Shown: positions 1 to 7,580, numbered from the stretch's first letter. The stretch is 21,500 bases of DNA from CANNDT01 sp945876205 (GCA_947503365.1 CANNDT010000079.1:1-21500); one strand, 5' to 3'. Notes: generated by a model from the letters alone, not told the origin. Program-made: numbers and translations.

Positions 1-860
1 TTCGTTCCAAGATCGATGAAGCGCTTCAGTGACTCGATGTGTGTTCGCATCATCGTCTGACCATCCGGGTAGTAGCGCACGCCCTGACGTCCAATGCTGG
101 GATCGGTGCCGCCCCAAATGCTGGCGACGTGCCGCCCGTCGTCCGACGCCACGCTTTGCTTGTTGGTGAGCGGCTCGATGATCATCGACAGCGTCCCCGG
201 CGTGTGACCTGGCGTGATGTAGAGCGTCACGGTCACGTCGCCGAGCGTGATCTTCTGGCCATCGGTAAGGACCATGTCCTTCCGGGGCTTGAACTGCGAA
301 GGTGAGTTGTCCTTTGCCACGATATCCCAGTCGGCGGCAGACATCGCCACACGCGCCTTCGGATACGTGTCCTGCAGGGCCTTCGCTCCCCAGTAACGAT
401 CGTCATGGGCATGAGTCACGACGATGTATTTGATGTCGTTGGGATCGAGAGCGAAATTCAGCAGCCCTTGCACCAGCTCCTTACTGGAGTAGTGGAAGTT
501 GGCGTCAATGATGATGATGCCTTCCGACGAGCTGATGGCCCAGACTCCGGCCGTCCTGGTCCCGATGAAGTGGAGATTGTCGAAGATCTCGACCGGCCAC
601 GTGAACCACTCCTTGCGCGGCACGATCGCCGAGCGATCGTTGGTCCGCATCGCATCCGGCAGCGTCGGTTCGGCGCATGCCTGATCGAACAGCGCCTTGA
701 AACTGTGAAATGGCGCATTGGGATTGGCCTTTGGCGGGTCGACGGCCGCCCGGGCGGCATCGACATGTACCCGCGCCGCGTCGGACTGCCCGCTCACGTC
801 CGTGACCAGCGAGCCTGCCACGAGTACAGCACCACAGAATGGCACCAGGTAGCGCGTCAT
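1..860 (-). CDS. MBL-fold metallo-hydrolase, subclass-B3-like, 3' end outside window
   Basis: Exported metallo-beta-lactamase-fold hydrolase; 286 codons are visible and the C-terminus lies beyond the window edge. The start is the ATG at 860, with AGGAG at 871-875 and a 10-nt spacer. Residues 1 to about 22 form a signal peptide. Metal-site motifs are THAHDDRYWGA, with H150, H152 and D154, and TPGHTPG with H219, followed by a GRHVASIWGGT stretch that I associate with B3-like environmental hydrolases. The usual HxHxDH motif reads HxHxDR: Arg155 (codon CGT) replaces a second-site His. The substrate is unknown; resemblance to B3 enzymes does not show beta-lactam hydrolysis. It is last in a unit with the genes at 886-1692 and 1730-2137, 25 nt after the preceding stop. 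The fold is clear; the activity is not. Confidence 0.85.
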   Translation of the reverse strand, partial: MTRYLVPFCGAVLVAGSLVTDVSGQSDAARVHVDAARAAVDPPKANPNAPFHSFKALFDQACAEPTLPDAMRTNDRSAIVPRKEWFTWPVEIFDNLHFIGTRTAGVWAISSSEGIIIIDANFHYSSKELVQGLLNFALDPNDIKYIVVTHAHDDRYWGAKALQDTYPKARVAMSAADWDIVAKDNSPSQFKPRKDMVLTDGQKITLGDVTVTLYITPGHTPGTLSMIIEPLTNKQSVASDDGRHVASIWGGTDPSIGRQGVRYYPDGQTMMRTHIESLKRFIDLGT

Positions 861-885
861 CAGCGTCTGTCTCCTCATTGCCGCA

Positions 886-1692
886 TTACCGCGCGTCGAG
901 GTACTTGGTTGCAGGATACGAGTATTCCTGTTCGCGCCTCGCGGATTCGGCATCGCACTGTCGCCACCCCTGGCGAGGGCCGTCAGTCCCTGCCTTCGTG
1001 AACACGAACGCGTAGGTAAACGGTCTCGTCAAGAAGGTCGGGTCTTCCAGAGTGATGATCAACCTCAGATTTGTGTCGTCGATCAACCGATAGCGCTCCG
1101 TGACCTTCTTCCGCACAGACGACGCCATGCGGAGGTGGTCGTCGATGCCGTCAGGATCAAACGTGAAATGGGTGGTTTCGATCACCAGGTCGTTGCCGTC
1201 AAAGCGCCCACGCGAGAGACCGTGCTGGAAGAGTTCTCCCGGCAAGGGCTGAGGACCGGTTCCCTTCATCCAGACGGTGCGCGTCACGTGCCACGGATTG
1301 CTCGGATGCTCCGTGATGACCCGACCCGGATAGGCTGAGATGAAGATAGCTCCATCCCCCAAGATGGCCGGCGATCCAATCTGAGCACAGTCGGCCTGGG
1401 TAGGCGACTGGAGCTGATCCCCGTACTGCAGCCACGCGAGCGCTCGTGAGTTCAAGGGAAGTCGGCCCACTGGCATCGTGCAGTTCACCAGCTTCTCGCC
1501 GTAATCTCCCGGCTGTCCACCGCAGTTGCCCCTGTCCTGACCGTCAGGACTGGAGACTTGCGCATCCCAATGTCCCAGAAACGGAAAGATCTTCTCGAAC
1601 TCCTCGTCGGTCTGAGCCGCCGAGCCCGCCGCCATACCGACCATTGCGAGCGCCAGCACGGTGGCAGACATCGCGCGTCTAGTACCTTTCAT
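886..1692 (-). CDS. Secreted protein of the amplified paralog family, divergent member
   Basis: A 268-aa exported protein of unknown function. The start ATG at 1692 follows a GGGGAG ribosome site with 6-nt spacing. A signal peptide covers about residues 1-26 and ends in GSAAQ. It is the most divergent of six related proteins in this window. Shared landmarks are an early FLGHW (the GxW position), a GRFDGNDLVIETTHF core equivalent to W-E-GDTLVIDTVGF in the relatives, VTERYRLID, and LEDPTFLTRPF near the C-terminus. Two Cys positions seem to match the pair conserved in the relatives (DCAQIGSP and WRQCDAE). It has three additional Cys. It lies 37 nt downstream of a DUF6152 gene and 25 nt upstream of the hydrolase gene, so one transcript is likely. 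No enzymatic motif is recognisable. Confidence 0.8.
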   Translation of the reverse strand: MKGTRRAMSATVLALAMVGMAAGSAAQTDEEFEKIFPFLGHWDAQVSSPDGQDRGNCGGQPGDYGEKLVNCTMPVGRLPLNSRALAWLQYGDQLQSPTQADCAQIGSPAILGDGAIFISAYPGRVITEHPSNPWHVTRTVWMKGTGPQPLPGELFQHGLSRGRFDGNDLVIETTHFTFDPDGIDDHLRMASSVRKKVTERYRLIDDTNLRLIITLEDPTFLTRPFTYAFVFTKAGTDGPRQGWRQCDAESARREQEYSYPATKYLDAR

Positions 1693-1729
1693 CGTTCTCT
1701 CCCCTTGTCGGAATCACCGGGGTCGCGCG

Positions 1730-2137
1730 CTACTCGACCGGAGGACCACCGGGGCAGCCGCCAAGACACACCACCCTGCCGCCCTCGACGAACGTGACCA
1801 CGCCCGCAGTCATGGCCGTCCCGCCTTCTCTCCGCGTCGGATTGCCTTCGACCTTGACCTTCTTGCCGATGAAGTCCTCGGGTTTCCATCCCTCGCGTCT
1901 CGCGTTGACCGCCCCCGTTCTGGCTGTGATACGCCAGGCCACCGCTTTGCCTCGAGCATCCGGAACGTCAACCAGCATTTCAGAATGCGGACTGACCAGC
2001 CTGAAGGACGTCACCACACCCTCGATCGCGATGGTGCGGGACATATCAAAGAAGGTGTTGAACGAGTGGTGAGCCGTGGCCGGAACGGCCAGAACGGCCG
2101 ACATGACAGCGAATGCCGCCACAAAACAGAGCTTCAT
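1730..2137 (-). CDS. DUF6152 family periplasmic protein with C-terminal CxxxCP
   Basis: A 135-aa protein with a Sec signal peptide ending VPATA, then His-His-Ser at residues 23-25. The mature chain would therefore start HHSF. The family position usually NPH reads SPH here (H51). A conserved GW lies at about 83-84. It differs from its four relatives by a C-terminal CLGGCPGG, giving C124 and C128 in a CxxxCP arrangement like the copper motif of Sco proteins; that likeness is suggestive only. Start at 2137 has GGAG about 10 nt upstream. It is first in a three-gene minus-strand unit, and a divergent promoter region lies upstream. Family membership rests on the signal-HH junction, the xPH motif and length; function is unknown. 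Confidence 0.78.
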   Translation of the reverse strand: MKLCFVAAFAVMSAVLAVPATAHHSFNTFFDMSRTIAIEGVVTSFRLVSPHSEMLVDVPDARGKAVAWRITARTGAVNARREGWKPEDFIGKKVKVEGNPTRREGGTAMTAGVVTFVEGGRVVCLGGCPGGPPVE

Positions 2138-2209
2138 GACCTTACCGCTCCTTTTCGAGTGTGAGCTTCGCGCGACTGGCCGGTCCCTTGTATTCCCGCG
2201 GACGCCGGC

Positions 2210-2238
2210 ATACTACACGTGGCCAAACGGGGCCGCAA
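2210..2238 (-). promoter_or_regulatory. Weak sigma70-like promoter for the DUF6152 unit
   Basis: Reading the minus strand, TTGCGG (2238-2233) is followed after 17 nt by TAGTAT (2215-2210), about 70 nt upstream of the start at 2137. Matches to consensus are modest, so this is a candidate only. Confidence 0.3.
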
Positions 2239-2298
2239 GTATGGGGAGTGCCGGGTCCCCAATCGTCTGCTGGCGCATCTCCCCTAGTCGTTCCGACT

Positions 2299-2328
2299 TT
2301 GCCAAAGCTCAAAAATCTGATGTAAGGT
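2299..2328 (+). promoter_or_regulatory. Weak sigma70-like promoter for the diheme cytochrome
   Basis: TTGCCA at 2299-2304 and TAAGGT at 2323-2328 are separated by 18 nt, with a TG just before the -10 box. The -35 box is good and the -10 box poor. Confidence 0.28.
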
Positions 2329-2345
2329 AGCGGCGCTCCTGCAAG

Positions 2346-2359
2346 ATCTCAGTTGAGAT
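2346..2359. promoter_or_regulatory. Short palindrome ATCTCA-GT-TGAGAT
   Basis: Perfect 6+6 inverted repeat with a 2-nt centre, 40 nt before the cytochrome start and just downstream of its candidate promoter. It could be a repressor site or a small leader hairpin. The rest of the divergent region 2138-2399 shows no recognisable element beyond the two weak promoters. Confidence 0.3.
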
Positions 2360-2399
2360 TCGTGTTCAGTCTGGCAGGACCGTGGGGGATGAGGCGGTT

Positions 2400-3452
2400 A
2401 TGAAGAAATACCTGGGCGCCGTCGGGCTGGTGTCGTTAGCGCTGTATTTCATTCCGCAAGTCAGCGCGGCTCCACAGCAACAACAGGCCGAACAAGGGAA
2501 CAAGGACACCGGGCTCGCCTGGGCCTACGGTTTCGCGACCTCGGTCACCGCGCCGCCAAGGCCAGGTGGAGCCGCCGCACCGGCGGCGCCTGCGGAAGAC
2601 ATGGACGCCATCCGACGTGTGCCCGGGAGCACTCAAGCATTCACGCTGAGACAAGTCGATAACAATTCGGCGCCCGCCGATTGGTTTCCCGGCGACCACC
2701 CACCGATGCCCGAGGTCGTGGCGCACGGCCGAAGACCGGGGGTCACCGCTTGCGGCTTCTGCCACTACCCTAACGGCAAAGGCCGTCCCAACAACGCCGG
2801 CCCGGCCGGTCTGCCAGCCAGTTACATCCTGCAACAGCTGGAAGATTTCACAACCGGCGCCAGGACCAGTTGGGACAAGAGAAAGCGCAATACCGGGCAG
2901 ATGGTCAACATCGCCAAAGCCATGACTCCGGAAGAGGCCAAAGCGGCGGCAGAATATTTCGCATCGATCAAATGGACTCCCTGGATCAAAGTCGTCGAGG
3001 CTTCGATGGTTCCCAAGACCTACTTCGTCGGAGGCGGTGGAGGATTATCCTTGCCGGTGGAAGGTCCCCAAGCAGGCATGGAGCCGCTGGGCATCCGTAT
3101 CGTGGAGACACCTATGGATGTCGAACAAACCGAACCGCTTCGCAATCCGCGGTCTGGATTCATCGCCTACGTGCCTCCCGGGAGCCTGAAGAAAGGAGAA
3201 GCGCTGGTCGTCGGTGGAGGTAACGGCAAGACCGTAAGCTGCGCGGCGTGCCACGGCGAGAATCTCAAGGGCACCGACAAGTTTCCATCGCTGGCAGGAC
3301 GTTCGCCCAGCTACCTGGCGCGTCAAATGTACGACTTCCAGCACTTCACCAGAGTCGGACCAGGAAGCGAACTGATGCAGCCGATCGTCCGAAAGCTGAG
3401 CGAAGAGGACATTCTCGATATCGTGGCCTACGTGGCTTCGCTCCAGCCGTAG
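2400..3452 (+). CDS. Diheme c-type cytochrome (cytochrome c4/c553-like)
   Basis: A 350-aa exported electron-transfer protein. An upstream in-frame GTG at 2382 exists, but the ATG at 2400 is preferred: GAGG sits 5 nt before it and it begins a clean signal peptide (residues 1-24, ending VSAA). Two covalent haem sites are visible: CGFCH at 118-122 and CAACH at 281-285. Each is followed by a class I cytochrome c helix (YILQQLEDF around 142-150; SYLARQMYDFQHF in the second domain). The second domain ends SELMQPIVRKLSEEDILDIVAYVASL, where the Met after SEL is the likely axial ligand. The two domains are separated by a Gly-rich linker near 210-225. A second cytochrome gene follows on the same strand 108 nt later. 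Confidence 0.9.
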   Translation: MKKYLGAVGLVSLALYFIPQVSAAPQQQQAEQGNKDTGLAWAYGFATSVTAPPRPGGAAAPAAPAEDMDAIRRVPGSTQAFTLRQVDNNSAPADWFPGDHPPMPEVVAHGRRPGVTACGFCHYPNGKGRPNNAGPAGLPASYILQQLEDFTTGARTSWDKRKRNTGQMVNIAKAMTPEEAKAAAEYFASIKWTPWIKVVEASMVPKTYFVGGGGGLSLPVEGPQAGMEPLGIRIVETPMDVEQTEPLRNPRSGFIAYVPPGSLKKGEALVVGGGNGKTVSCAACHGENLKGTDKFPSLAGRSPSYLARQMYDFQHFTRVGPGSELMQPIVRKLSEEDILDIVAYVASLQP

Positions 3453-3482
3453 CGCGTGTCACGCGTCGCAGCGGATTTCTTG

Positions 3483-3493
3483 ATACCCGGTAT
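3483..3493. promoter_or_regulatory. ATACC-C-GGTAT palindrome upstream of second cytochrome
   Basis: A perfect 11-nt palindrome about 70 nt before the GTG start of the downstream cytochrome, inside the 108-nt gap. It looks like an operator half-site pair, but no regulator can be assigned. A second small palindrome, GCGTG-T-CACGC at 3454-3464, follows the preceding stop. Confidence 0.3.
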
Positions 3494-3560
3494 ATCGTCT
3501 CGGAAGTTCAGGGACGAGCGTGCACTCTACTCTGTCATTGTCGGTTGATAGGAGGACTTC

Positions 3561-4733
3561 GTGAGGGGATGGGGCTTGTATCTGGCGGCGCCGCTGACAA
3601 TCTGCCTGCTGGGAGCGACGCTGGCTCGCGGCCAGACGGGCGGTGCCGCTCCACCCCAGCCGAGTCCGATGTTGTCGGAGCAGGCATTCAAGAACGTCCA
3701 GGTGTTGCGTGGGATTCCCGTCAAGGAATTCATGGAGACGATGGGGTTTTTCGCGGCCTCATTGTCTTTGAACTGTTCGGATTGTCACAGCCAGGCCAGC
3801 GCCAGCAACTGGGCGAACTACGCCGACGATACCCCCCTCAAGCAGCAGACTCGGCGGATGATCGTGATGGTGAACGCGATCAATAAGGCCAACTTCGGTG
3901 GCGCACGCGGCGTGACCTGCTTCACATGCCATCGCGGCAGCCAGAGGCCGAAGCTGATCCCGAGCCTGGCGCAACAGTACGCCGCGCCGCCGGACGAGGA
4001 TCCCGACGAGATCGTGCCGCTTGCGGCCGTGCGCGTGACGATGACGGCCGATCAGATTCTGGACCGGTACATCGGGGCGATCGGTGGAGCGGCGGCTGCA
4101 GCCAGGCTCACCAGCTATACGGCCAAGGGGACGTATGAAGGGTTTGATTCCGATTTCGAGCTGGTTCCGGTGGACATTTACGCCAAGGCGCCGGACATGC
4201 GTGCCACCGTCATTCACATGCGCGCGGGCGATAGCAGCAATACCTATGACGGCCGGGAGGCGTGGGCTGCGGGTCCGCAAGACCTGACGCCGGTGACGCT
4301 GATTTCGCTTGTAGAGGACAGCCTGGCAGGAGCTCGTTTGGACGCCCAGTTGGCTTTCCCCGGCCGGATCAAGCAGATCCTGACGGACTGGCGAACCGGC
4401 TTCCCGGCGCTTCGCATTGACGACCGCCCGGTGGATGTAATCGAAGGACGGACACCGGACGGGACCGGCGTCAAACTGTATTTCGACAGGGAGACGGGGT
4501 TCCTGGTGCGATCCGTGCGGTATTCGAGGACGGCCGTGGGCACGGTGCCGATTAACGTCGTCTACTCCAATTACCGCGACGTCCCTGGCCTGGGCGTGAA
4601 GATTCCATATACCTGGCAGCTCACGTGGACCAATGGCCGGGGCACGTACAATGTCACGTCGCTGCAGCCGAACGTCGCGATTGACGCAGCCAGGTTCGGC
4701 AGACCCACGCCGCCAAGTCCAGCGCGGAACTAG
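3561..4733 (+). CDS. Diheme cytochrome, reaction-centre cytochrome c-like, fused to LolA-like domain
   Basis: A 390-aa exported protein. The start is GTG at 3561, fixed by AGGAGG at 3550-3555 with a 5-nt spacer. A signal peptide covers about 1-24. Residues 40-130 match the photosynthetic reaction centre cytochrome subunit family (PF02276): QAFKNVQVLRGIP and EFMETMGFF with a likely Met ligand, then CSDCH at 72-76, RRMIVMVNAIN, and CFTCH at 120-124. Only two of the four haems of the phototroph subunit are present. Residues from about 163 (ILDRYIGAIGG, LTSYTAKGTYEGF, YDGREAW) resemble the LolA/LppX-like lipoprotein-carrier type domain; this part is inferred from pattern. No photosystem genes lie nearby, so this is not evidence of phototrophy. 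A same-length paralog (390 aa) lies at 12616-13788. Confidence 0.87.
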   Translation: MRGWGLYLAAPLTICLLGATLARGQTGGAAPPQPSPMLSEQAFKNVQVLRGIPVKEFMETMGFFAASLSLNCSDCHSQASASNWANYADDTPLKQQTRRMIVMVNAINKANFGGARGVTCFTCHRGSQRPKLIPSLAQQYAAPPDEDPDEIVPLAAVRVTMTADQILDRYIGAIGGAAAAARLTSYTAKGTYEGFDSDFELVPVDIYAKAPDMRATVIHMRAGDSSNTYDGREAWAAGPQDLTPVTLISLVEDSLAGARLDAQLAFPGRIKQILTDWRTGFPALRIDDRPVDVIEGRTPDGTGVKLYFDRETGFLVRSVRYSRTAVGTVPINVVYSNYRDVPGLGVKIPYTWQLTWTNGRGTYNVTSLQPNVAIDAARFGRPTPPSPARN

Positions 4734-4744
4734 AGACACACGAA

Positions 4745-4768
4745 GCGCGGCGGCGAAAGCCGCCGTGC
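4745..4768. terminator. Convergent hairpin between cytochrome and DUF6152 genes
   Basis: A 10-bp GC-rich stem (GCGCGGCGGC / GCCGCCGTGC, one G-T pair) closes a GAAA tetraloop in the 39-nt gap between two convergent genes. There is no clear U-tract, so it may be a bidirectional transcript-end structure rather than a classical terminator. Confidence 0.6.
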
Positions 4769-4772
4769 GTGC

Positions 4773-5201
4773 TTACTGGCGCGAGCCCGTGTCGGCTCGC
4801 CCGCCGTCGTCGCCGCCGGTCTGGGTGTCGCGCATGGTCGTGCCGTCGGCGAATTCGACCTTGTTGAAGCGCCCGGCGAATGCGCCCGTCTTGGCCGGCC
4901 AGACGTACAGCGTGACGACGTCTCCGGGAGCGATCGTCGTTCTGGTCCAGCCGATGAGCTGAGCCGACACCGTACTGCCCATTTCCATAATCCAATGCTG
5001 GACGTTGCCCTTTGCGTCCTTGTAGTCCGCCTTGATGAGCGGGTGGGGATTGATCCAGATGAATTCCGTCACCACGGCGCCCTTCAAGACGACCGGCTTG
5101 CCCACGTCGAACGCCGCGTTGCCGTGATGCGCGAACGACGGGCTGTCAATCGCGGCGAGTCCGGCGACCAAAGCCACCATCATCAAAACTTTTGTCTTCA
5201 C
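4773..5201 (-). CDS. DUF6152 family periplasmic protein
   Basis: A 142-aa exported protein. Translation most likely begins at GTG 5201, because GGAGGT lies 5 nt upstream and the product then begins with a proper signal peptide (VKTKVLMMVALVAGL... ending SPSFA). The mature chain would begin HHGNAA, at H25-H26. Conserved family marks are WINPH with H53, a Trp-Glu pair (WIMEM), IGW, and PGDVVTLYVWPAK. It ends with an Asp/Gly-rich tail (DTQTGGDDGG) shared with the paralog at 7006-7437. It is the last gene of a four-gene operon bounded by two DUF6152 genes, 44 nt after the previous stop. DUF6152 has no established function; a small secreted beta-barrel with an N-terminal metal site is my inference. 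Confidence 0.88.
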   Translation of the reverse strand: MKTKVLMMVALVAGLAAIDSPSFAHHGNAAFDVGKPVVLKGAVVTEFIWINPHPLIKADYKDAKGNVQHWIMEMGSTVSAQLIGWTRTTIAPGDVVTLYVWPAKTGAFAGRFNKVEFADGTTMRDTQTGGDDGGRADTGSRQ

Positions 5202-5245
5202 CCTGCACCTCCAGAAATCAATCTCGCGGGCGATCGCGACGCCAG

Positions 5246-6097
5246 CTAACGTGCCGCAGCGGGAGCGCTTGATGGATCGGCCATCTCTTTCAAGTACATC
5301 TGCACAGACGACGGTACGCAACTGAAGTCAAAGAATGTCTGGCTCGGAATCCACCGGAAATGCACTTCCCCGAGACTCAACGGCCTGGTGTAGAGCTTCG
5401 GGTCGTCCATGGTCATCGTCAGCGACAGATCGTTCTTGCTGGACCGGTGAAAGCGTTCCGTCACGCGCGCATCGACGCTATGGGGGTAGCCACCTTCGGT
5501 GGCCCAGGTCTCCGCGACCATGCCGGTTGTCTCCGCCACGAAGGTATAGTCGTCCTCCCAGCGACCGACCGAGTAGCCATTGTAGGTTGGATCATGCGCG
5601 TCTCTGCCCCTGCCACCCACGTTGGCAGGAAGGGCCCGCCCGTCCATCCAAATCTCACGCCAGATAGTCATGAACTTGAGCAAGACAAAGGTCCGGTCCG
5701 GCAGCGTCGTGATCGTCATCGAACGAATCTGGTCGTTCATGTTCCGAGGAAAACCAAACGGATCGCAGAATCGGACATGAGGATCGTTCGACTGGGCGAT
5801 CAGGACCCCGCTGCCTTCGGCCTTGTTCCGGTCGAACAACTGCTTGCCCAACGGTGTGAACGGTGGCGTCCTCTCGGGAGGGATGAGCCTCTTGACACCC
5901 GCGCCGGATGACTCGCCTGCCCATGTCCCGGTCAGATCGCGCTTCGGCGCGGGCCCGCCGGGTCCAACATTGGCCCTCGCATCCTCCGGATAATATTTCC
6001 ACGGCGAACGTGGCGCGTTGCTTTGAGCGGCAGCCAGCGCCGACAGCAACAGTACGCCCGTTACGCCTGCGAGTACAACCGTGCTCGTCCTTCGCAT
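5246..6097 (-). CDS. Secreted protein of the amplified paralog family
   Basis: A 283-aa exported protein with a start at ATG 6097 preceded by GGGAG and a 6-nt spacer. The signal peptide covers about residues 1-24. Landmarks in order are RDLTGTWAGE (GxW), FCDPFGFPRN (conserved Cys and PxGxPR position), WREIWMDGRALP, a YSVGRWEDD core, VTERFHR, MTMDDPKLYTRP and FSCVPS with the second conserved Cys. It is closest to the protein encoded just upstream (6166-6999), from which it is separated by 68 nt. The core reads EDDYTFVAETTG rather than GDTLVIDTVG, so it appears to have drifted from the group consensus. Function is unknown. Confidence 0.82.
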   Translation of the reverse strand: MRRTSTVVLAGVTGVLLLSALAAAQSNAPRSPWKYYPEDARANVGPGGPAPKRDLTGTWAGESSGAGVKRLIPPERTPPFTPLGKQLFDRNKAEGSGVLIAQSNDPHVRFCDPFGFPRNMNDQIRSMTITTLPDRTFVLLKFMTIWREIWMDGRALPANVGGRGRDAHDPTYNGYSVGRWEDDYTFVAETTGMVAETWATEGGYPHSVDARVTERFHRSSKNDLSLTMTMDDPKLYTRPLSLGEVHFRWIPSQTFFDFSCVPSSVQMYLKEMADPSSAPAAAR

Positions 6098-6165
6098 CGT
6101 CTGCTCCCTGCCGGTTCCTGCACTCAGCCCGGCAGAGCATATGCTCGACCGAACCAGTCAACGCG

Positions 6166-6999
6166 CTATGGGATCTGGATCCCCGACGGCCTGGCGAGCG
6201 AGTCGCGATACTCGATCCCCTCTGACGGGATGCAGAACGTCTCGGCAAAGTCCTGGCCCATCACCCAGTAGAAGTTCGCTCGCATCCATGTCCACGGCTT
6301 CGTGTAGAACTTCGGATCGTCGATCGTGACCGTCACCTGCAGGTTGTATTGGTCGCCGCGCGTGTACCGCTCCTGGATGCGTGCCGAGGAACTGCGCGGA
6401 TGACCGACTTCATCCAGCCAGGGTCGTTCATCCACACCGGTCGTATCGATGACCAGCGTATTGTTGTTTTCCCAGTGACCCACTGAATGGCCGTAATATC
6501 TGGACTCGGGCGCACCCCTCACGTCCACGGCTTTTGGAAGCGCTCGTCCGTCCATCCAGACCTCACGCCAGACGCGCTGCTGCTCGTACGCGATCAGGAG
6601 GCGGTCCGGCGCGGACCCGAAGATCATGCGTCCGCGGCTGCTGACGGCATGGGCCAGCAGATTCCGAGGAAACCCGAGAGGATCGCAGGTGATGAACGGA
6701 TCGTTCGAGGCTCCCAGGCCATCGCTCCTGCTGGCGGTCCCGTAGGGTTTTCGCAGCTTGAACTGCGCCTCGCCGGCCGGGGTCATCGCCGGCACCGGAT
6801 CGGGCTTGTTGTTCTGCGGTCCGACCCACACCCCCGAAAGATCCCGCGTGGGAGCCGGACCAGGCGGGTTCGGCATCCTGGGCACGCCCTCGGTCACGAA
6901 CCCGTCACCGCTTATACGCCCGCGCTGAGCAGCGCGACCCGTCACACTGGTCAGGCACGCCAGCACGACGACCGAGACGACGATGGAATGTGTTTTCAT
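6166..6999 (-). CDS. Secreted protein of the amplified paralog family
   Basis: A 277-aa exported protein. Its start at 6999 lies only 6 nt after the stop of the upstream DUF6152 gene, and no good ribosome site is visible, so translational coupling is likely. A signal peptide covers about residues 1-23 (ending TGRAA). It contains RDLSGVWVGP, TCDPLGFPRN, WREVWMDGRALP, YGHSVGHWENNNTLVIDTTG, TIDDPKFYTKPW and FCIPSEG, including the two Cys positions shared by all six relatives. It belongs to the CDPxGFPRN/WMDGRALP subgroup with the next gene. No catalytic motif is recognised. Tight linkage to a DUF6152 gene argues for joint action. Confidence 0.83.
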   Translation of the reverse strand: MKTHSIVVSVVVLACLTSVTGRAAQRGRISGDGFVTEGVPRMPNPPGPAPTRDLSGVWVGPQNNKPDPVPAMTPAGEAQFKLRKPYGTASRSDGLGASNDPFITCDPLGFPRNLLAHAVSSRGRMIFGSAPDRLLIAYEQQRVWREVWMDGRALPKAVDVRGAPESRYYGHSVGHWENNNTLVIDTTGVDERPWLDEVGHPRSSSARIQERYTRGDQYNLQVTVTIDDPKFYTKPWTWMRANFYWVMGQDFAETFCIPSEGIEYRDSLARPSGIQIP

Positions 7000-7005
7000 G
7001 CGGCG

Positions 7006-7437
7006 CTACCGTCCGGCATCCGGATCGTACCGGGTCTTTCCACCTTCATCTCCGCCAAGCTGCGTGTCATGCAGCTCGCTGCCATCGGCCAGGATGATCT
7101 TCTGCAGCCGGCCGGCAGGGTTGCCGTTCTTGGCGACGTACATCCGAACGGTGATGACGTCGCCTGGCATGACGGACGTCTTGTCCCAACCGATCAGCCG
7201 GAGCGCCTGGGGGGCCGCGCTCTCGACGACCATATGGACGGCGTTGCCCTTCGCATCCTTGGCGTCGAAACTGATCAGCGCGTGCGGATTGGCCCACGCG
7301 AATTTCGTGACCGTGGCCTGCTTGAACTCCGTGACCTCGTCGGCATACGCCGCATTGCCATGATGCGCGAACGCCGGCACGCTCACCGTCAGCATTCCAA
7401 GGCTCAACACGCCTGCCACGAACAGATGGTTCTTCAT
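7006..7437 (-). CDS. DUF6152 family periplasmic protein, first gene of four-gene operon
   Basis: A 143-aa exported protein, start ATG 7437 with GGGAGG and a 5-nt spacer after the site. The signal peptide ends VPAFA, leaving a mature N-terminus HHGNAA (H25-H26). WANPH carries H52. Further family marks are a Val-Glu pair at the usual Trp-Glu position, IGW, PGDVITVRMYVAK and the DTQLGGDEGG tail. It is most like the DUF6152 protein at 4773-5201, which closes the same operon. A sigma70-like promoter and paired direct repeats lie upstream. Function is unestablished; exported metal binding is inferred from the His positions. Confidence 0.88.
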   Translation of the reverse strand: MKNHLFVAGVLSLGMLTVSVPAFAHHGNAAYADEVTEFKQATVTKFAWANPHALISFDAKDAKGNAVHMVVESAAPQALRLIGWDKTSVMPGDVITVRMYVAKNGNPAGRLQKIILADGSELHDTQLGGDEGGKTRYDPDAGR

Positions 7438-7548
7438 GTCATACCTCCCTTACGCAGTCACCAGATTCACCGCGGCAGTCCACCCAGGTCACCTGTCAGT
7501 CGAACGGAAATCTTCACGCCGACCCCCGGAAGGGCGCGGTAATCCGAA

Positions 7549-7580
7549 TAGATGACTGTCTTGCTTGCGGTAGATGACTG
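7549..7580. repeat. Paired direct repeat TAGATGACTG, 22-bp phasing
   Basis: Two identical 10-mers at 7549-7558 and 7571-7580 start 22 bp apart, about two helical turns, in the leader of the operon starting at 7437. Their position downstream of the candidate -10 box would suit a repressor or a leader element. The rest of the 7438-7761 gap holds only this, the promoter at 7599-7627 and the hairpin at 7694-7729. Confidence 0.5.

Noticed and set aside
1..860. Calling the hydrolase an antibiotic-resistance beta-lactamase
   Set aside because: The metal motif is altered, the C-terminus is missing from the window, and most environmental B3-like proteins have no shown lactamase activity.
3561..4733. 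Evidence for phototrophy from the reaction-centre-type cytochrome
   Set aside because: Only two haem motifs are present and no reaction-centre, chlorophyll or antenna gene lies in the window; such cytochromes are common in non-phototrophic acidobacteria.
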